Shown here piece after piece: positions 34,651 to 47,074 of a stretch of 64,000 bases of DNA (its first letter is position 1; the number at the start of each line of letters is the position of its first letter). Source of the stretch: Rutpela maculata (lineage: Eukaryota > Arthropoda > Insecta > Coleoptera > Cerambycidae); the NCBI GenBank assembly GCA_936432065.2, contig OW386285.2, forward strand, positions 42,525,920-42,589,919, in the 5' to 3' direction. The position numbers and the translations under genes were made by a program. The notes beneath the pieces are model-generated. The model did no database searches, was not told the origin of the DNA, and was given only the letters and a program-made list of their open reading frames with translations.

Positions 34651-37345
34651 GGCGAGTCTGCCTGGGGTAAGAAAGAGGTGATTTTACAAATTTTGTATAC
34701 CATTTGAGTTAGCAACGGATTCTTATAGAAAAAATTCCGCTGAACAAGATATTCTTATGAAAAATTTTCCTAAACCGCGGGCTCCATGGTCAAATAATTG
34801 TTTAAACAAAATTTTTTTCGTTTTTATTTAATAAAATGAAAACGGTTTGACGGATCCGAAAAAAATCTTGATTCAATCGAAAGATATTTTCAATACACGT
34901 CGTTTGGCGCCAGGCACAACTCATTTTGTCAACCCGTTCATTTGTTATAGCCAAAATAAATTTCTTAATTAACAAATTGATTACTCCGAAACTAATGAGG
35001 TCAGGATATTGTTTTTTTTTTCAAAAAACATGCCTTTTATACCAAAGAATACATATTTTTTTTGGCCCGATATCTCCAATACTTTTTGATTGTTTAAACA
35101 ATTGGCATAATTTGTTAATTAGCAAATAACTTTTTTTTCGAAAGTTTGATCGACTTCAAACCAACTTTAAACGATACATATTGATGTCGGGCATTACCCC
35201 CATAGAAGTTCACACGAATGCAACTTTTTGCTTTTGTTTATTTAAAGTTTAAGTTAATTTTGCAAATTAACAAATGGTATATCTCGGCTCTGGATAAGCG
35301 TATCGAAATGTGGTTTTGTGGATATGAAAGTGCTTGGAAAAAGGAAAATCTTTGAGACAAGAAAGAACTTGATCGGATAAGCGGAACCAGAAATATAAGT
35401 GATATTGCATTAGAGGCTCTAATTTGTCTATTAACAACTTTTTTGACACGAGGTTTGGTGCAAATGAAAGCTAACAAGTTTTTCCATCAATCACAAAAAG
35501 TTCTACGAAAAATATTCAATCGCTGAAGAGTAATTCGCGTTTTTAACCCTTAAAAAATCTCTCCCGCAACGTGAAAATAGATTTGACGCGTAATGGGGTG
35601 GCGGGTTCGATACTCGGCGTGGGCAATTTTTTTTTTTTTTCGTCAAATTTGCTTTTTTTTTCAAGTAACCAAGTATTTTTTATGATAATAAATCTTTTTT
35701 CTTTCTGAGAAGTTTTTAAAAACGTCGTAAATAATTTTTCTTTACAATTTTCATTAAATAAATTGCTATCTTGCAACAAACATATGATTGTTCTTGTCCA
35801 GCGAGGGTTTGTCGGTAGTTTTTGTTTTTTTTGCTACTTTTTGTGAAAGAGGTGGCTTGTTTTACTTTATTTGAGGGGGGTGCCTGTCGAAAAAAGACCA
35901 AAAATAAAAAAGCAACAAATTTTTTTTTTTCATTTTTTTCTTATAATGAAGAAAAGTTCACGTCTCATGAAAAAAACACACTTTGTTATTTGTAAATGGG
36001 AAATAATCAAAAGATTTAACAATTTTAATGGATGAACACGTGGGAAAAAACACTATCTCAAAATACACGTCTGTACGTAGCAAGAACATCCACGGAAAGA
36101 ACAGCTGCACGCATCGTGGTCAAGGACCACCGTGTTGTAAAAAACCGGTCCCCCACTCACAAAAGGGCCCATCCCCTTCCATCGTTCCATGATTTCGACT
36201 ATAAGAAATGTAGAGCATACAAAGCAGGTGCACAGCATCAGCTCCAGAGTTATGAATTTAATGAAGTTCTCAAGAATAAATAATTGTTTATAGCGTTTTT
36301 TACAATTTAAAAATATTTTATTATAGGAAATATTTTATTGCAGGAAAAAAAAGCAAATTTGACGAAAAAAAAATTTGCCCACAACGAGTATCGAACCCGC
36401 CACCCCATTGCGCGTCAAATTTTACTATTTTCCCGTTGCGGGAGAGATTTTTTAAGGGTCAAAAACGCGTATAACTCTTTAGGGATTAAATGTTTTTTGT
36501 AGAACTTTTTGTGGTTGATGGAAAAACTTGTTAGCTTTCATTTGCACCAAACCTCGTGTCAAAAGAATTGTTAATGTCTAAACAAATTAGAGCCTCTAAC
36601 GCAATATTACTTATATTTCCGGTTCCGGTTATCCGATCAAGTTCTTTCTGGTCTCAAAATGTTCCTTTTTCCAAGCACTTTCATATGCACAAAATCCCAT
36701 TTCGATACGCTTACCCTGCGCCGAGATATTCCATTTGTTAATTTGCAAAATTAATTTAAACTTTAAATAAACAAAAGCAAAAATTTGCATTTGTGCAGAC
36801 TTCTATGGGGGTTATGTCCGACATCAATATTTATCGTTTTAAGTTGGTTTGAAGTCGATCAAACTTTCGGAAAAAAAGTTATTTGCTAATTAACAAATTA
36901 TGCCAATTGTTTAAACAAACAAAAAGAATTGAAGATATCGGGCCAAAAAAAAATGGTATATTCTTTGGTATAAATGGCATGTTTTTTGAAAAAAACAATA
37001 TCCTGACCTCATTAGTTTCGAAGTAATCAATTTGTTAATTAATAAATTTATTTTGGCTATAACAAATGAACGGGTTGACAAAATGAGTTGTGTCTGGCGC
37101 CAAACGACGCGCATTGAAAATATCTTTCGACTAAATCAAGATTTTTTCGGATCCGTCAAACCGTTTTCATTTTATTAAATAAAAACAAAAAAAAAATCGT
37201 TTAAACAATTATTTGACCATGAAGTTTGTGGTTTAGGAAAATTTTTCATAAGAAAATCTTGTTCAGAGGAATTTTTCCTATAAGAATCCGTGGCTAACTC
37301 AAATGGTATAGAAAATTTTTGGGAAAAATCCCAGGCAGACTCGCC
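34651..37345. repeat. Palindromic foldback element, arms about 1 kb, nested
   Basis: GGCGAGTCTGCCTGGG at 34,651 is matched by CCCAGGCAGACTCGCC ending at 37,345. Arms extend to about 35,661 and from about 36,342 with only modest divergence; the spacer is about 680 bp. TA lies directly outside both termini (34,649-34,650 and 37,346-37,347), consistent with TA target duplication of a Tc1/mariner-type MITE. Both arms contain GGCGGGTTCGATACTCG, similar to a pol III B box. No transposase is recognised. Confidence 0.85.
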
Positions 37346-37350
37346 TATTA

Positions 37351-37859
37351 TACATATATTTCAGGAAATTAGAACAAAATCCGATATAGATAGGACGGAG
37401 TAGCAATCTACAAAAAGTAAAATATTCTTTTTGTAACCTTTTTAATATCGTTTGTGCATTAACCATTTTCGGTGGAAAAAAGGTTACATAAATTATATTT
37501 TACTTTTTGTGGATTGCTACCCCGTCAGCCCACACCTATATCGGATTTTGTTGTGTTTCCTTGAAATATATGTATATAGCTACTATTTCACCGAAAATGG
37601 TTAATGCACAAACAAAATTTAAAAAGTTACTTAAAGAATATTTTGCTTTATGTGGACTGGTAGCCCATCAGCCCCCACCTATATCAGATTATGTTGTGTT
37701 TTCTTGAAATATATGTATATAGCTATTATTCTACCGAAAATGGTTAATGCCCAAACGATATTAAAAAGTTACAAAAAGAATATTTTACTTTTTGTGGATT
37801 GCTACCCCGTCAGCCTCTATCTATATCGGGTTTTGTTCTGTTTTCTGGAAATATATGTA
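37351..37859. repeat. TIR element with internal tandem repeats, nested
   Basis: Starts TACATATATTTC.GGAAA and ends TTTCTGGAAATATATGTA, with CTATATCGGG/CCGATATAG adjoining, so it has terminal inverted repeats. Internally about 2.5 direct copies of a 145 bp unit (GGATTGCTACCCCGTCAGCC, CCGAAAATGGTTAATGC) follow one inverted copy. It abuts the palindromic element. Confidence 0.7.
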
Positions 37860-38127
37860 AAGTCGGTATCAGGGATTATGACGTGTGCGTCACGAAAAGC
37901 GTACGGTCTAAGATGATTTGAAGTGAGGGACGAACAGTGTCGGATCAACCAGTTTTGCACTGCGGTTGAAATGAAGATTTATTTAAAATTACAAAATTAA
38001 ACAAAATAATTCTCCACTAAAAAATGAAAGTAAATAATGAAAAATAACAAAAAAAAAATAAAGAATTAATATTAATAAATAGTTGTAAATAAATATTTAT
38101 TATTGAAATAAAAAAGAACAACAACAT

Positions 38128-39475
38128 TCAATCTTCCTCTCCTTCACTATTATAATCATCACAAAAATCTTCCTCCCCAGAACTTTCCGCCAGATTTATT
38201 ATAAGTTTGGGTGTTTCATCATAACGTACATCTTTTTCAAAGTCTTGCCTGATTAATTTCTCAGTGTGCTGTATACAGTTTGTCCAGACTCGGGGGTCGC
38301 TCTTTCTAGAGCATCATTCCATACTTTTAGCACATTTTCATCGCTATGTCCATTTTCACCAATGTGTCGATCATAATACTGTTTACAGATCCCCCATATC
38401 ATCTCTATGGGGTTATATTGGCAGTGGTATGGAGGTAATCTTAGTACTTGATGACCGTGTTCATTCAGCAGCTCATCTATAACGTATCGCCTTTGACTTG
38501 GGCAGTTTTGCTTACAAATTTTTAATAAATCGGTTTTAAAGTCCTCCTTGTTGTATTCGATATTTTTGTTCTTCAGCCACTCTTGCAATTTTGTTTTGGT
38601 CCAGGAAGTGTTCGGTAATTTCTCTGCCAGTGAGCTATGGTATGATGCATTATCCATAACAATTATCGATGGTTCTTCTAACATAGGTATTAATTTTTCC
38701 AAAACCCATTTTTCAAATAACTCACTGTTCATAGAATCGCGATAGTCAGCACTTTTTAATTTTGTTGAAAATATTAGGCTAGCATTTTCCACAAAACCAT
38801 TTCTATTACCAGCATGTACTATTATAAATCTTTTGCCAGTATTTTCGTGGCCCTTTCTGCAGCTTTTTACATCTTCATCCTGCCATGTTCTTTTGAAGGC
38901 CCCCTTTGAAAAAATCCATGTTTCGTCCAGATAGACAAATTCAAGAGGACTTTCGCTTTGAAGATTTTTAATGTAGTTTCTCAAAAAACTAATACGGTTA
39001 TGGAGGACGTTACTAAGCTGACAGAGATAACGCCGATTATTTTCCATTTTATATTTAAATCCACATGTCTTTAAGAGTCGCCCTAAGCTTGCTTTGGAAA
39101 TGTCAATTATACCCTTTGCCTTTAGTTCTTCATTCAATATTTGAAGTGTCATATGCCTTCCATCCTCCTTCATGCTATAAATCACATTCCTCACTTCTGC
39201 CTTGATACTATCATCCACATCATCACTTTTTTTTTCGGCACCTTATGTGTTTGCCCCGGGGTATTTAGAGGTACACCCATTTTTTGTTCATGAATTATTC
39301 GAGAAACACTGCTTAAACTGATTTTTAAAGAATCGGCTACCCTTTCTTGGACAGATGTAAGCGGACGTAACGGTCCATTATTTTCTTTTTCCCGTTGAAA
39401 ATACTCCAAAACATTCAATACAAGTTGCCGACTCTGTTTGTTAATAGTGCAACCAGGTATTGCGGTGAGAAATTT
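38128..39475 (-). pseudogene. DDE transposase, DD82E type (Sailor-like), two frameshifts
   Basis: Minus-strand frames join into one transposase of about 440 residues. An N-terminal helix-turn-helix (SVQERVADSLKISLSSVSRI) lies at 39,475-39,219. The catalytic part is 39,218-38,253. The acidic C-terminus (SSGEEDFCDDYSEGEED, stop at 38,128) follows in another frame. Shift 1 is at a run of nine A (near 39,230); shift 2 is a single-base loss near 38,290. In the central frame the catalytic residues are D98 (YLDETW), D189 (VMDNASYH) and E272 (YNPIEMIWG); exactly 82 residues separate D189 and E272. This spacing is the DD82E signature reported for the Sailor group of the IS630-Tc1-mariner superfamily (from memory). 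No clear ATG is visible at the 5' end. The triad is intact, so the decay is young. Confidence 0.8.
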
Positions 39476-39489
39476 ATTTTATTTACAAT

Positions 39490-39707
39490 AATAACACAAC
39501 CACAGTAATTAGACTACTGCGTACAGAATTATTGTCAATTAAGAAAGAATTAAAAGAATTCAAAGAACAAGCAACACAAAAAGAAAAATCCTATAAACAA
39601 AAACTAAATATGATAGAGCAACAGCCACGGCAGAAAAACATAGCTATATTTGGATTTAAAGAACGAAATGGAGAGAACCTGAAAAAAGGATGTAGTAGAG
39701 TACTTTA
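39490..39707 (+). pseudogene. LINE ORF1 fragment
   Basis: A plus-strand frame reads RTELLSIKKELKEFKEQ, a coiled-coil segment, then RQKNIAIFGFKERNGENL before a stop near 39,707. KNI.IFG..E is the usual start of the RRM-like domain in ORF1 proteins of non-LTR retrotransposons. The rest of the LINE is absent here. It lies between the transposase and the right arm of the outer element. Confidence 0.5.
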
Positions 39708-39709
39708 AT

Positions 39710-40079
39710 AATTTGTACATTCATTTTTTAAATAATATTAATATAAATAATTTAATTACACACACGCTTAATTTAATTTAATACAACAATATCTAATACA
39801 CATATAGCTTGAATAATAAAAATAGTCCGTTATTCAAGTGATTATTATTTATCTACCTATTACTTATTTAAAATCTAAAATATTGTCGCACGGCTATGTC
39901 GAAAGTAATTGAGAAGGCACAAACGTTGTCCCAGTATCGATTTGAACCACATGCAAGAATGAGAGAGATGAACGTATAATTGTAAATGTTTTATAGAGTG
40001 GAAAGTCGTAGGTAGCTTTACAATTACCGCTTGATATGTGTATGAGTGAGAACAAATCTTAAAGCAAGGCGTAGCTCGA
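39710..40079. other. AT-rich spacer, nothing recognised
   Basis: Lies inside the outer inverted-repeat element, before its right arm. Confidence 0.4.
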
Positions 40080-40349
40080 ACCGTACACACGTCATAAACT
40101 CTGATACCGACTCTATAAAGCTATTTTTCCACTGAAAATAATTTATACGATGTAAAAGAAAGAAAAATATGGAGAATTGTTAAAAAGATTACTATCTTCA
40201 TTCCGCCTTGTATACTTATTGTGACGTTCAAGCCCTCATAACTTGAAAAGCAGTCATAGCCGAGACTTGTGCCCATGATAACTTTTGCTCAGAAAAGCAA
40301 AAACTACAACATATCCAAATTTCAGAAAATTCGAATGAGAGCCAATTTC

Positions 40350-40965
40350 GATATTCTCTCATTTTTTTAGAAAAGAAATTGATAGAGTAACGATATATTA
40401 TTACAAAAATATTTAATATATTCTTAATTATAAAGCCTATGACCTTTCTCTAGCAAAGTAAATCTAAAAAATATAAAATGTGATTTTTTACTCTTTTATA
40501 AAAGAACTATTTATTTTTAAAACATTCAATCGGTATATAAGCTTAGAGCTATTTAATACAATATTATTAACTATATTTTTCCAATCTTGTTGACAGGTAG
40601 TTTTGTACGAAACATATTTTCACAGTTTTCTACAGAAGAGTAATTATCGTTAATAATAATTGAAACTGAATTCATCTCAGTCGTTTTAAATATTTACATA
40701 TTTTATTTTTAAAACTTAAAGCCGATGACTAAATTGTAAACTAAATCTTATTCCATTCCGGAATTAAACACAGACTAATTTATATGTCCCAAATGGTGAA
40801 GATTACATTTATCTGTAGGAAGGTATTTTTGGAGATGGACTATTTTAGATTACACTTTTAGTTATTTGAGCGTAATAAACTATTCAGAGGTTGAAACGGA
40901 TCATTCTCACACTGAGGTCAATTTCAAGCAATGATAACTTCTACAAATTTGGAGAGATTTTAGTG
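40350..40965. other. AT-rich DNA, no gene seen
   Basis: May include upstream, unreadable sequence of the LINE fragment that follows. Confidence 0.35.
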
Positions 40966-40969
40966 CACT

Positions 40970-41475
40970 TTGCATCAGTATCAGTGGATAGCAAATGTCA
41001 TTGAATTTAATCATATTTGTCTGGATAGCGAAGAGTATAAAATACAGAATGCTGAACGAACGTATGATATTAATAACATAATTAAAAAAAGTAGATATAC
41101 CCTTTCTCTATATAAGAAGTCCTCATTATGTGCAGGGAGTTATTTATTCAATAATTTGCCCTTAAATATAAAAAATTGCCTGCCAATAAAAAAGTTCAAA
41201 CAAAAATTAAGAAGTTTCTAGTCGAGAGTTGCTTTTATTCTGTAGAAGAGTTTTTGGAACTGTAAATTACAGTAGTTGCTTGTTTTTTATATATTTTTAC
41301 TTGAAATGTGCTGTAATGTTTTTATTGGAAATTTTAATGGATTAAATTAATTAAAGTTAGGTAGTTTAAATTATATTTGCCCATATTTATATGTTATCTT
41401 GTTTTAGAATTAACACCATGACAATATTTATACTTATGTAAATAAGTCACAGAAATAAATATCTATCTATATCTA
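40970..41475 (+). pseudogene. 5'-truncated Jockey/CR1-like LINE, 3' end only
   Basis: Peptide RYTLSLYKKSSLCAGSYLFN, NLPLNIKNCLPIKKFKQKL, then after a one-base shift FLVESCFYSVEEFLEL with stop at 41,265, corresponds to the C-terminal end of ORF2 in this LINE group (LF..LP..IK....FK..LK..L). The tail ends in an ATCT microsatellite at about 41,460-41,475, a typical LINE terminus. Confidence 0.6.
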
Positions 41476-41476
41476 A

Positions 41477-42955
41477 AACTCGGCAAGCGAAGCTCCTTAT
41501 TCCAGGGCCCTTGCCGAAGAGGGCAGAACAAATACTGATACTAACCCTTTCAGTCACGAGTTTTTATTTTTGTAGCTAAAAATTTGGAACCAAGAGGCAA
41601 GTTTAAATGATTTTTTTAAAGATTTTTGAAAATAGTTTCAGGTCCTTACGGCCCTAATTTTTCGAAAAAATATTATGTTCGTTAAAACGAACATGGTGAC
41701 TCAATGGAAAAATAAAAATAACTTTTCCACAATAATGGTTTATTTTGTACCAAAAACTTTGAAACAATTTCGATCATGAGTTACACATAAATGAAAATTG
41801 CATTTATTACTCCAAACAAAATGTGTTTTCTTGAGACAGGTACCATTTTTGTATCTTGCACCATCTCTATTTTCGTCGAATAGAGGTAAATGGCCCACTT
41901 CATCAAATCGAACCTCTTGTATCGGTTTCGTTTCATTTTTGATTTTTTTAGTTAGTAATGGTGTAGGGGATTCATTATTATTAGATGATGGTCATTCTAA
42001 CCTTTTCTTCATTGTTCAATAACTGTAAATCAAACCCCCCACCCTCCTCATTTGAACCTTGCAATTCGCCTTCATCCCTGTCTTCATAATATTCACCATC
42101 ACTCAAACCATCAATATCTGAGAAATTTTCAATTATCTCGTAAAGTTCAGCCTCGGTTAGTGGTTTTTTAGAAGCCATTATTTTTTATTAGTTCACCAAT
42201 TCTGCAAAAAAAATTCCTTTGAGTCACCATGTTCGTTGAAACGAACATTTGTATTTTGTTCAAAAAAAATATAAAAAAACTAATATTCATTATATTGGGT
42301 ATAATATACACAATAATAAACATTCATGTTACTGATAAAAAATTATATAAACTCAAAGTAATTTACTGCAACAGTGAAAAACATACAAGAAACTCACAAA
42401 TACACAAACACAGGTGGCTGCTCGGACATGGATTGAGAAAATGGCTAAAACCTGAAAATACCTCAACAAGATGGCACCACGAGCACTAAATTATAAAATA
42501 AATGTGATTGTTGAGACTACCAAGGGGATTCAAAAGGTTAACATGTGTTCAGCTAGCATTTGTAGTTATGTCAAGGTTATGTTCGTTTAAACGACCATGG
42601 TGACCGAAAGGGCTAAGCAGGAAATAGGACAGAATCGTGGGTGCTCTTTTGACTGGATACGGCTCTTTCAGAAAACACCTGCACACCTGCACACTATAGC
42701 GGTGGTTGGCAACCCCGGCTGCAGGTTCTGCTGGGACGAGGAAGAAACTTTCATTCACGTCCTAACTCCCTGCCCTAGTCTTATGAGCTTGAGGCACAAA
42801 TACTTCGGAATTGGTTTTCACAAGAAGAATTTTGGCCATTAGGTTAGGATCCGGCCTAAATGGAGTAATTCTCTAAATTCTAGCGGTATCACAATGGGCC
42901 ACAAGGCCTGAGTGCGGCGAGCCTTCGTCGCCCCGCTAAAAGAAGAAGAAAAACA
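41477..42955 (+). pseudogene. R1/LOA-like LINE fragment (RNase H end and zinc finger), interrupted by piggyBac
   Basis: Left piece: SRQAKLLIPGPLPKRAEQIL in frame to 41,544. Right piece from 42,613: RIVGALLTGYGSFRKHLHT, then after a frameshift VVGNPGCRFCWDEEETFIHVLTPC to about 42,780, the C-terminal CCHC-type finger of R1/LOA/I-group LINEs. Taking out 41,545-42,612 plus one CTAA leaves the left and right pieces in the same reading frame. The 3' tail ends with AGAAGAAGAAG near 42,945. Confidence 0.65.
41545..42612 (-). mobile_element. piggyBac-type element, internally deleted
   Basis: Terminal inverted repeats CCCTTTCAGTCAC / GTGACCGAAAGGG. CTAA lies directly outside both ends (41,541-41,544; 42,613-42,616), a one-base variant of the usual TTAA. 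A second inverted motif, GTTCGTT.AAACGAAC, occurs near both termini and once internally (about 42,230). On the minus strand the N-terminal end of a piggyBac transposase (ATG at 42,178; acidic, LTEAELYEIIENFSD) is followed after a frame change by its cysteine-rich C-terminus (VRFDEVGHLPLF, CLKKTHFVWSNKCNFHLC). The catalytic core between them is missing, so the copy is non-autonomous. Confidence 0.8.
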
Positions 42956-43116
42956 TAAAACTCAAAAAATGTGTGACTACCCGTACGTATACATCATAAT
43001 TTCTTGTGAAGCTACGTCTAGTGTAAGGTGAGCAAAAATGAGAAGTTTCTCGTTTCTTATGGGTTGCTAATTTCAGATGGTATGAACAATCTCAATCATT
43101 GACAGCTGTCAGAACG

Positions 43117-43499
43117 TATTAAAATTTAATAAAATGGTAATCAAAACATATATGCAGGATTTTGTATTTGCTATTTTTTTCTTGATATGATGACTCACCA
43201 TTGACAATGAGTTAGTACTTGAAAGCATCAAGCCTGCGCAGTTGCCTTATAATGGTCCCACGCATGCGTAGTAGGTACATAGCAGGGTGTATTAACACCC
43301 TGGTACACAGTCACAGACATGCACATTTGCTGCCAAGTGGTCGTATAGGATCAGGCTGTGTCTATGACTCAGTAATAATAAGCATGCACGCTTCAAGTAC
43401 TAACTCATTGTCAATGGTGAGTCATCAGATCAAGAAAAAAAATAGCAAATAAAAAATCCTGCATGTATATTTTGATTACTATTTTATTGAATTTTAATG
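43117..43499. repeat. Palindromic MITE, arms about 110 bp, nested
   Basis: Arms 43,117-43,228 and about 43,388-43,499 share TTGACAATGAGTTAGTACTTGA and its complement, ATGCAGGATTTT/AAAATCCTGCAT and GGTAATCAAAA. It sits inside the left arm of the larger foldback. Confidence 0.8.
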
Positions 43500-43684
43500 T
43501 TTTGGCCATAGACTTAGAAGAAATAGACTCTAAAACAATTCATTTCCTTGGGGCTAGAATAGTTACGACGTTCAGCTCTCTCTCCATCTCTTTTCATACT
43601 GTAGCAGTTATATAAAGCCGTCTCTCTTTGGTATTATGAGCAACTGTCTCTTTCTATTTCATTCTCACTTCAATTAAACTGGCA

Positions 43685-43838
43685 TTTTTTCGCGAGCTTA
43701 CCACTCCTAACTGTGGTAAGGTGTAAAAGAGATGGCTATATATAATTTAGATGTGGATTGGTTATGTATGTAGCCATCTCTTTTACACCTTACTATAGTT
43801 AGTTGTGGTAAGCTCGCGAAAAAATTTTTTATGTTTAG
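43685..43838. repeat. Short palindromic MITE, arms about 55 bp
   Basis: TTTTTTCGCGAGCTTACCAC and its complement bracket GGTGTAAAAGAGATGGCT and its complement. The spacer is about 40 bp. Confidence 0.8.
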
Positions 43839-45122
43839 CACTGGCATTAGACATGATCAAATGACTGATGTTTGTTGTTGTCAAAGCTATTTTTGTTCTA
43901 ACCTCTAAACATTTGGACACCGATTTCGTTAAAGATATAATTTTAGAGAAAATAAATAGAGAAATGTTCCTGCACGGTTGGAGAAAGACACAAATTCACC
44001 GATGTATTTTAGTCAAGCCAGGGAAAGGTCAGGCCTGCTAACACTTTCTAGGAAAAATTTGTGCATCCTCACCACCGACAGCGGAAAAGGAAAAGTTAGT
44101 ACCTAGTACTGTTCCAAGAAATATATAAACGACGGATGGCCTATATGAGAATACATAACCTCTTGGCTACAGTCATAACTTTTGCTTACAACACTGTAGT
44201 ATGCAAATCCACCCTTCTGAACGTTAATTTCTACTAAATAAACGAAAAGCCAAAATAAAAATATATTTGACAAGTTGGACTTGCCACGAAATATAAACGT
44301 CATTTTTGACTTTTCGAATACTTACTTATGGAATGATAAGTTACAGCTATTTTTGGGTGTTGCACCGCAAACACAACACTTAACCATCTCAAAATGTTAT
44401 AACAATATATATATTAACTAAATTCTAAGCAAACACGTCACAGCTAAACTAAATAATTGTTCATTGTCTGTACTTTTGACAGCGACTAGCCAGTTCTCTG
44501 ACCAGACGCCCAAACTTGACAAACGCCGACTCCTATTGGGGCGGATACATTATCACGTAAGTCGGAGCGCATTCCAGCTGAAGATAATCCCAAAGAGAGA
44601 TAAAAGATATGGTTTATAGTGTATATGAAGGCGACAGAGCTAATAACGCATGTGTAAATTTTGGAGACAGGTATTTAAGAAAACGTACAATGGATCTTGG
44701 GGTCTATTTATTCTTAAGTCTATGGTTTTGGCAGTGGTTTTGGCAGTTTTTTAAAAGCTGTCATTGGTTCAGATTGTTCAATGTTCATACCATCTGAAAT
44801 TAGCAATCGAAAAGGTCCTCGGATTGAATCAGGGACCAAAAAGACACTCAGACACTTCCAGTGAACTCTCCCGGTCCATTATAAGGATATAAGCTATAAG
44901 CATCAAGATGCCAAAAAGTGGTATTTTAACGTCTAATATCTGGAAAACTATGCATTTTTGACCTGGATGCCCATGACTGAAGGTCGAGGGGAACAACATA
45001 TATCAATTCCAACTAATTTCACTGGGGGCCACTTTCCATTAGAAATGAGCGGGGTCCTTTGTTTTAGTCCCAAAATCGATTGCACTAATATTACAGTACC
45101 TAGAGGTAAAAAATATGCAAAA

Positions 45123-47074
<1,952 letters not shown>

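Larger units (their letters stand above)
34411..40349. mobile_element. Outer inverted-repeat element carrying a DD82E transposase, split by nested insertions
   Basis: The left arm 34,411-34,650 (from GAAATTGGCTCTC) is the reverse complement of about 40,115-40,349 at roughly 90% identity. The match resumes at about 37,858 (AGTCGGTATCAG, TTATGACGTGTG) and pairs with about 40,080-40,115, so the 3.2 kb between 34,651 and 37,859 is an insertion into the left arm. Removing it leaves an element of about 2.7 kb with arms of about 270 bp around the transposase pseudogene at 38.1-39.5 kb. That the arms and the transposase belong to one element is inference. Target-site duplication is not obvious. Confidence 0.65.
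43055..44815. repeat. Foldback element containing two smaller palindromes
   Basis: TTGCTAATTTCAGATGGTATGAAC at 43,066 region reappears inverted at about 44,785-44,810. The pairing resumes beyond the inner palindrome (CCATAGACTTA.GAA.AAATAGAC at about 43,508-43,533 against 44,712-44,740; CTCTCTTTGG.ATTATG near 43,625 against about 44,590). Arms are diverged and broken by insertions. The centre, about 43,840-44,570, has no recognisable gene. Confidence 0.6.

Noticed and set aside
35590..35635. tRNA gene suggested by GGGTTCGATAC
   Set aside because: No A box or cloverleaf at the right distance; kept only as a motif finding.
36032..36283. 83-residue ORF in the spacer of the nested palindrome
   Set aside because: No recognisable fold or family; could be chance in a 680 bp spacer.
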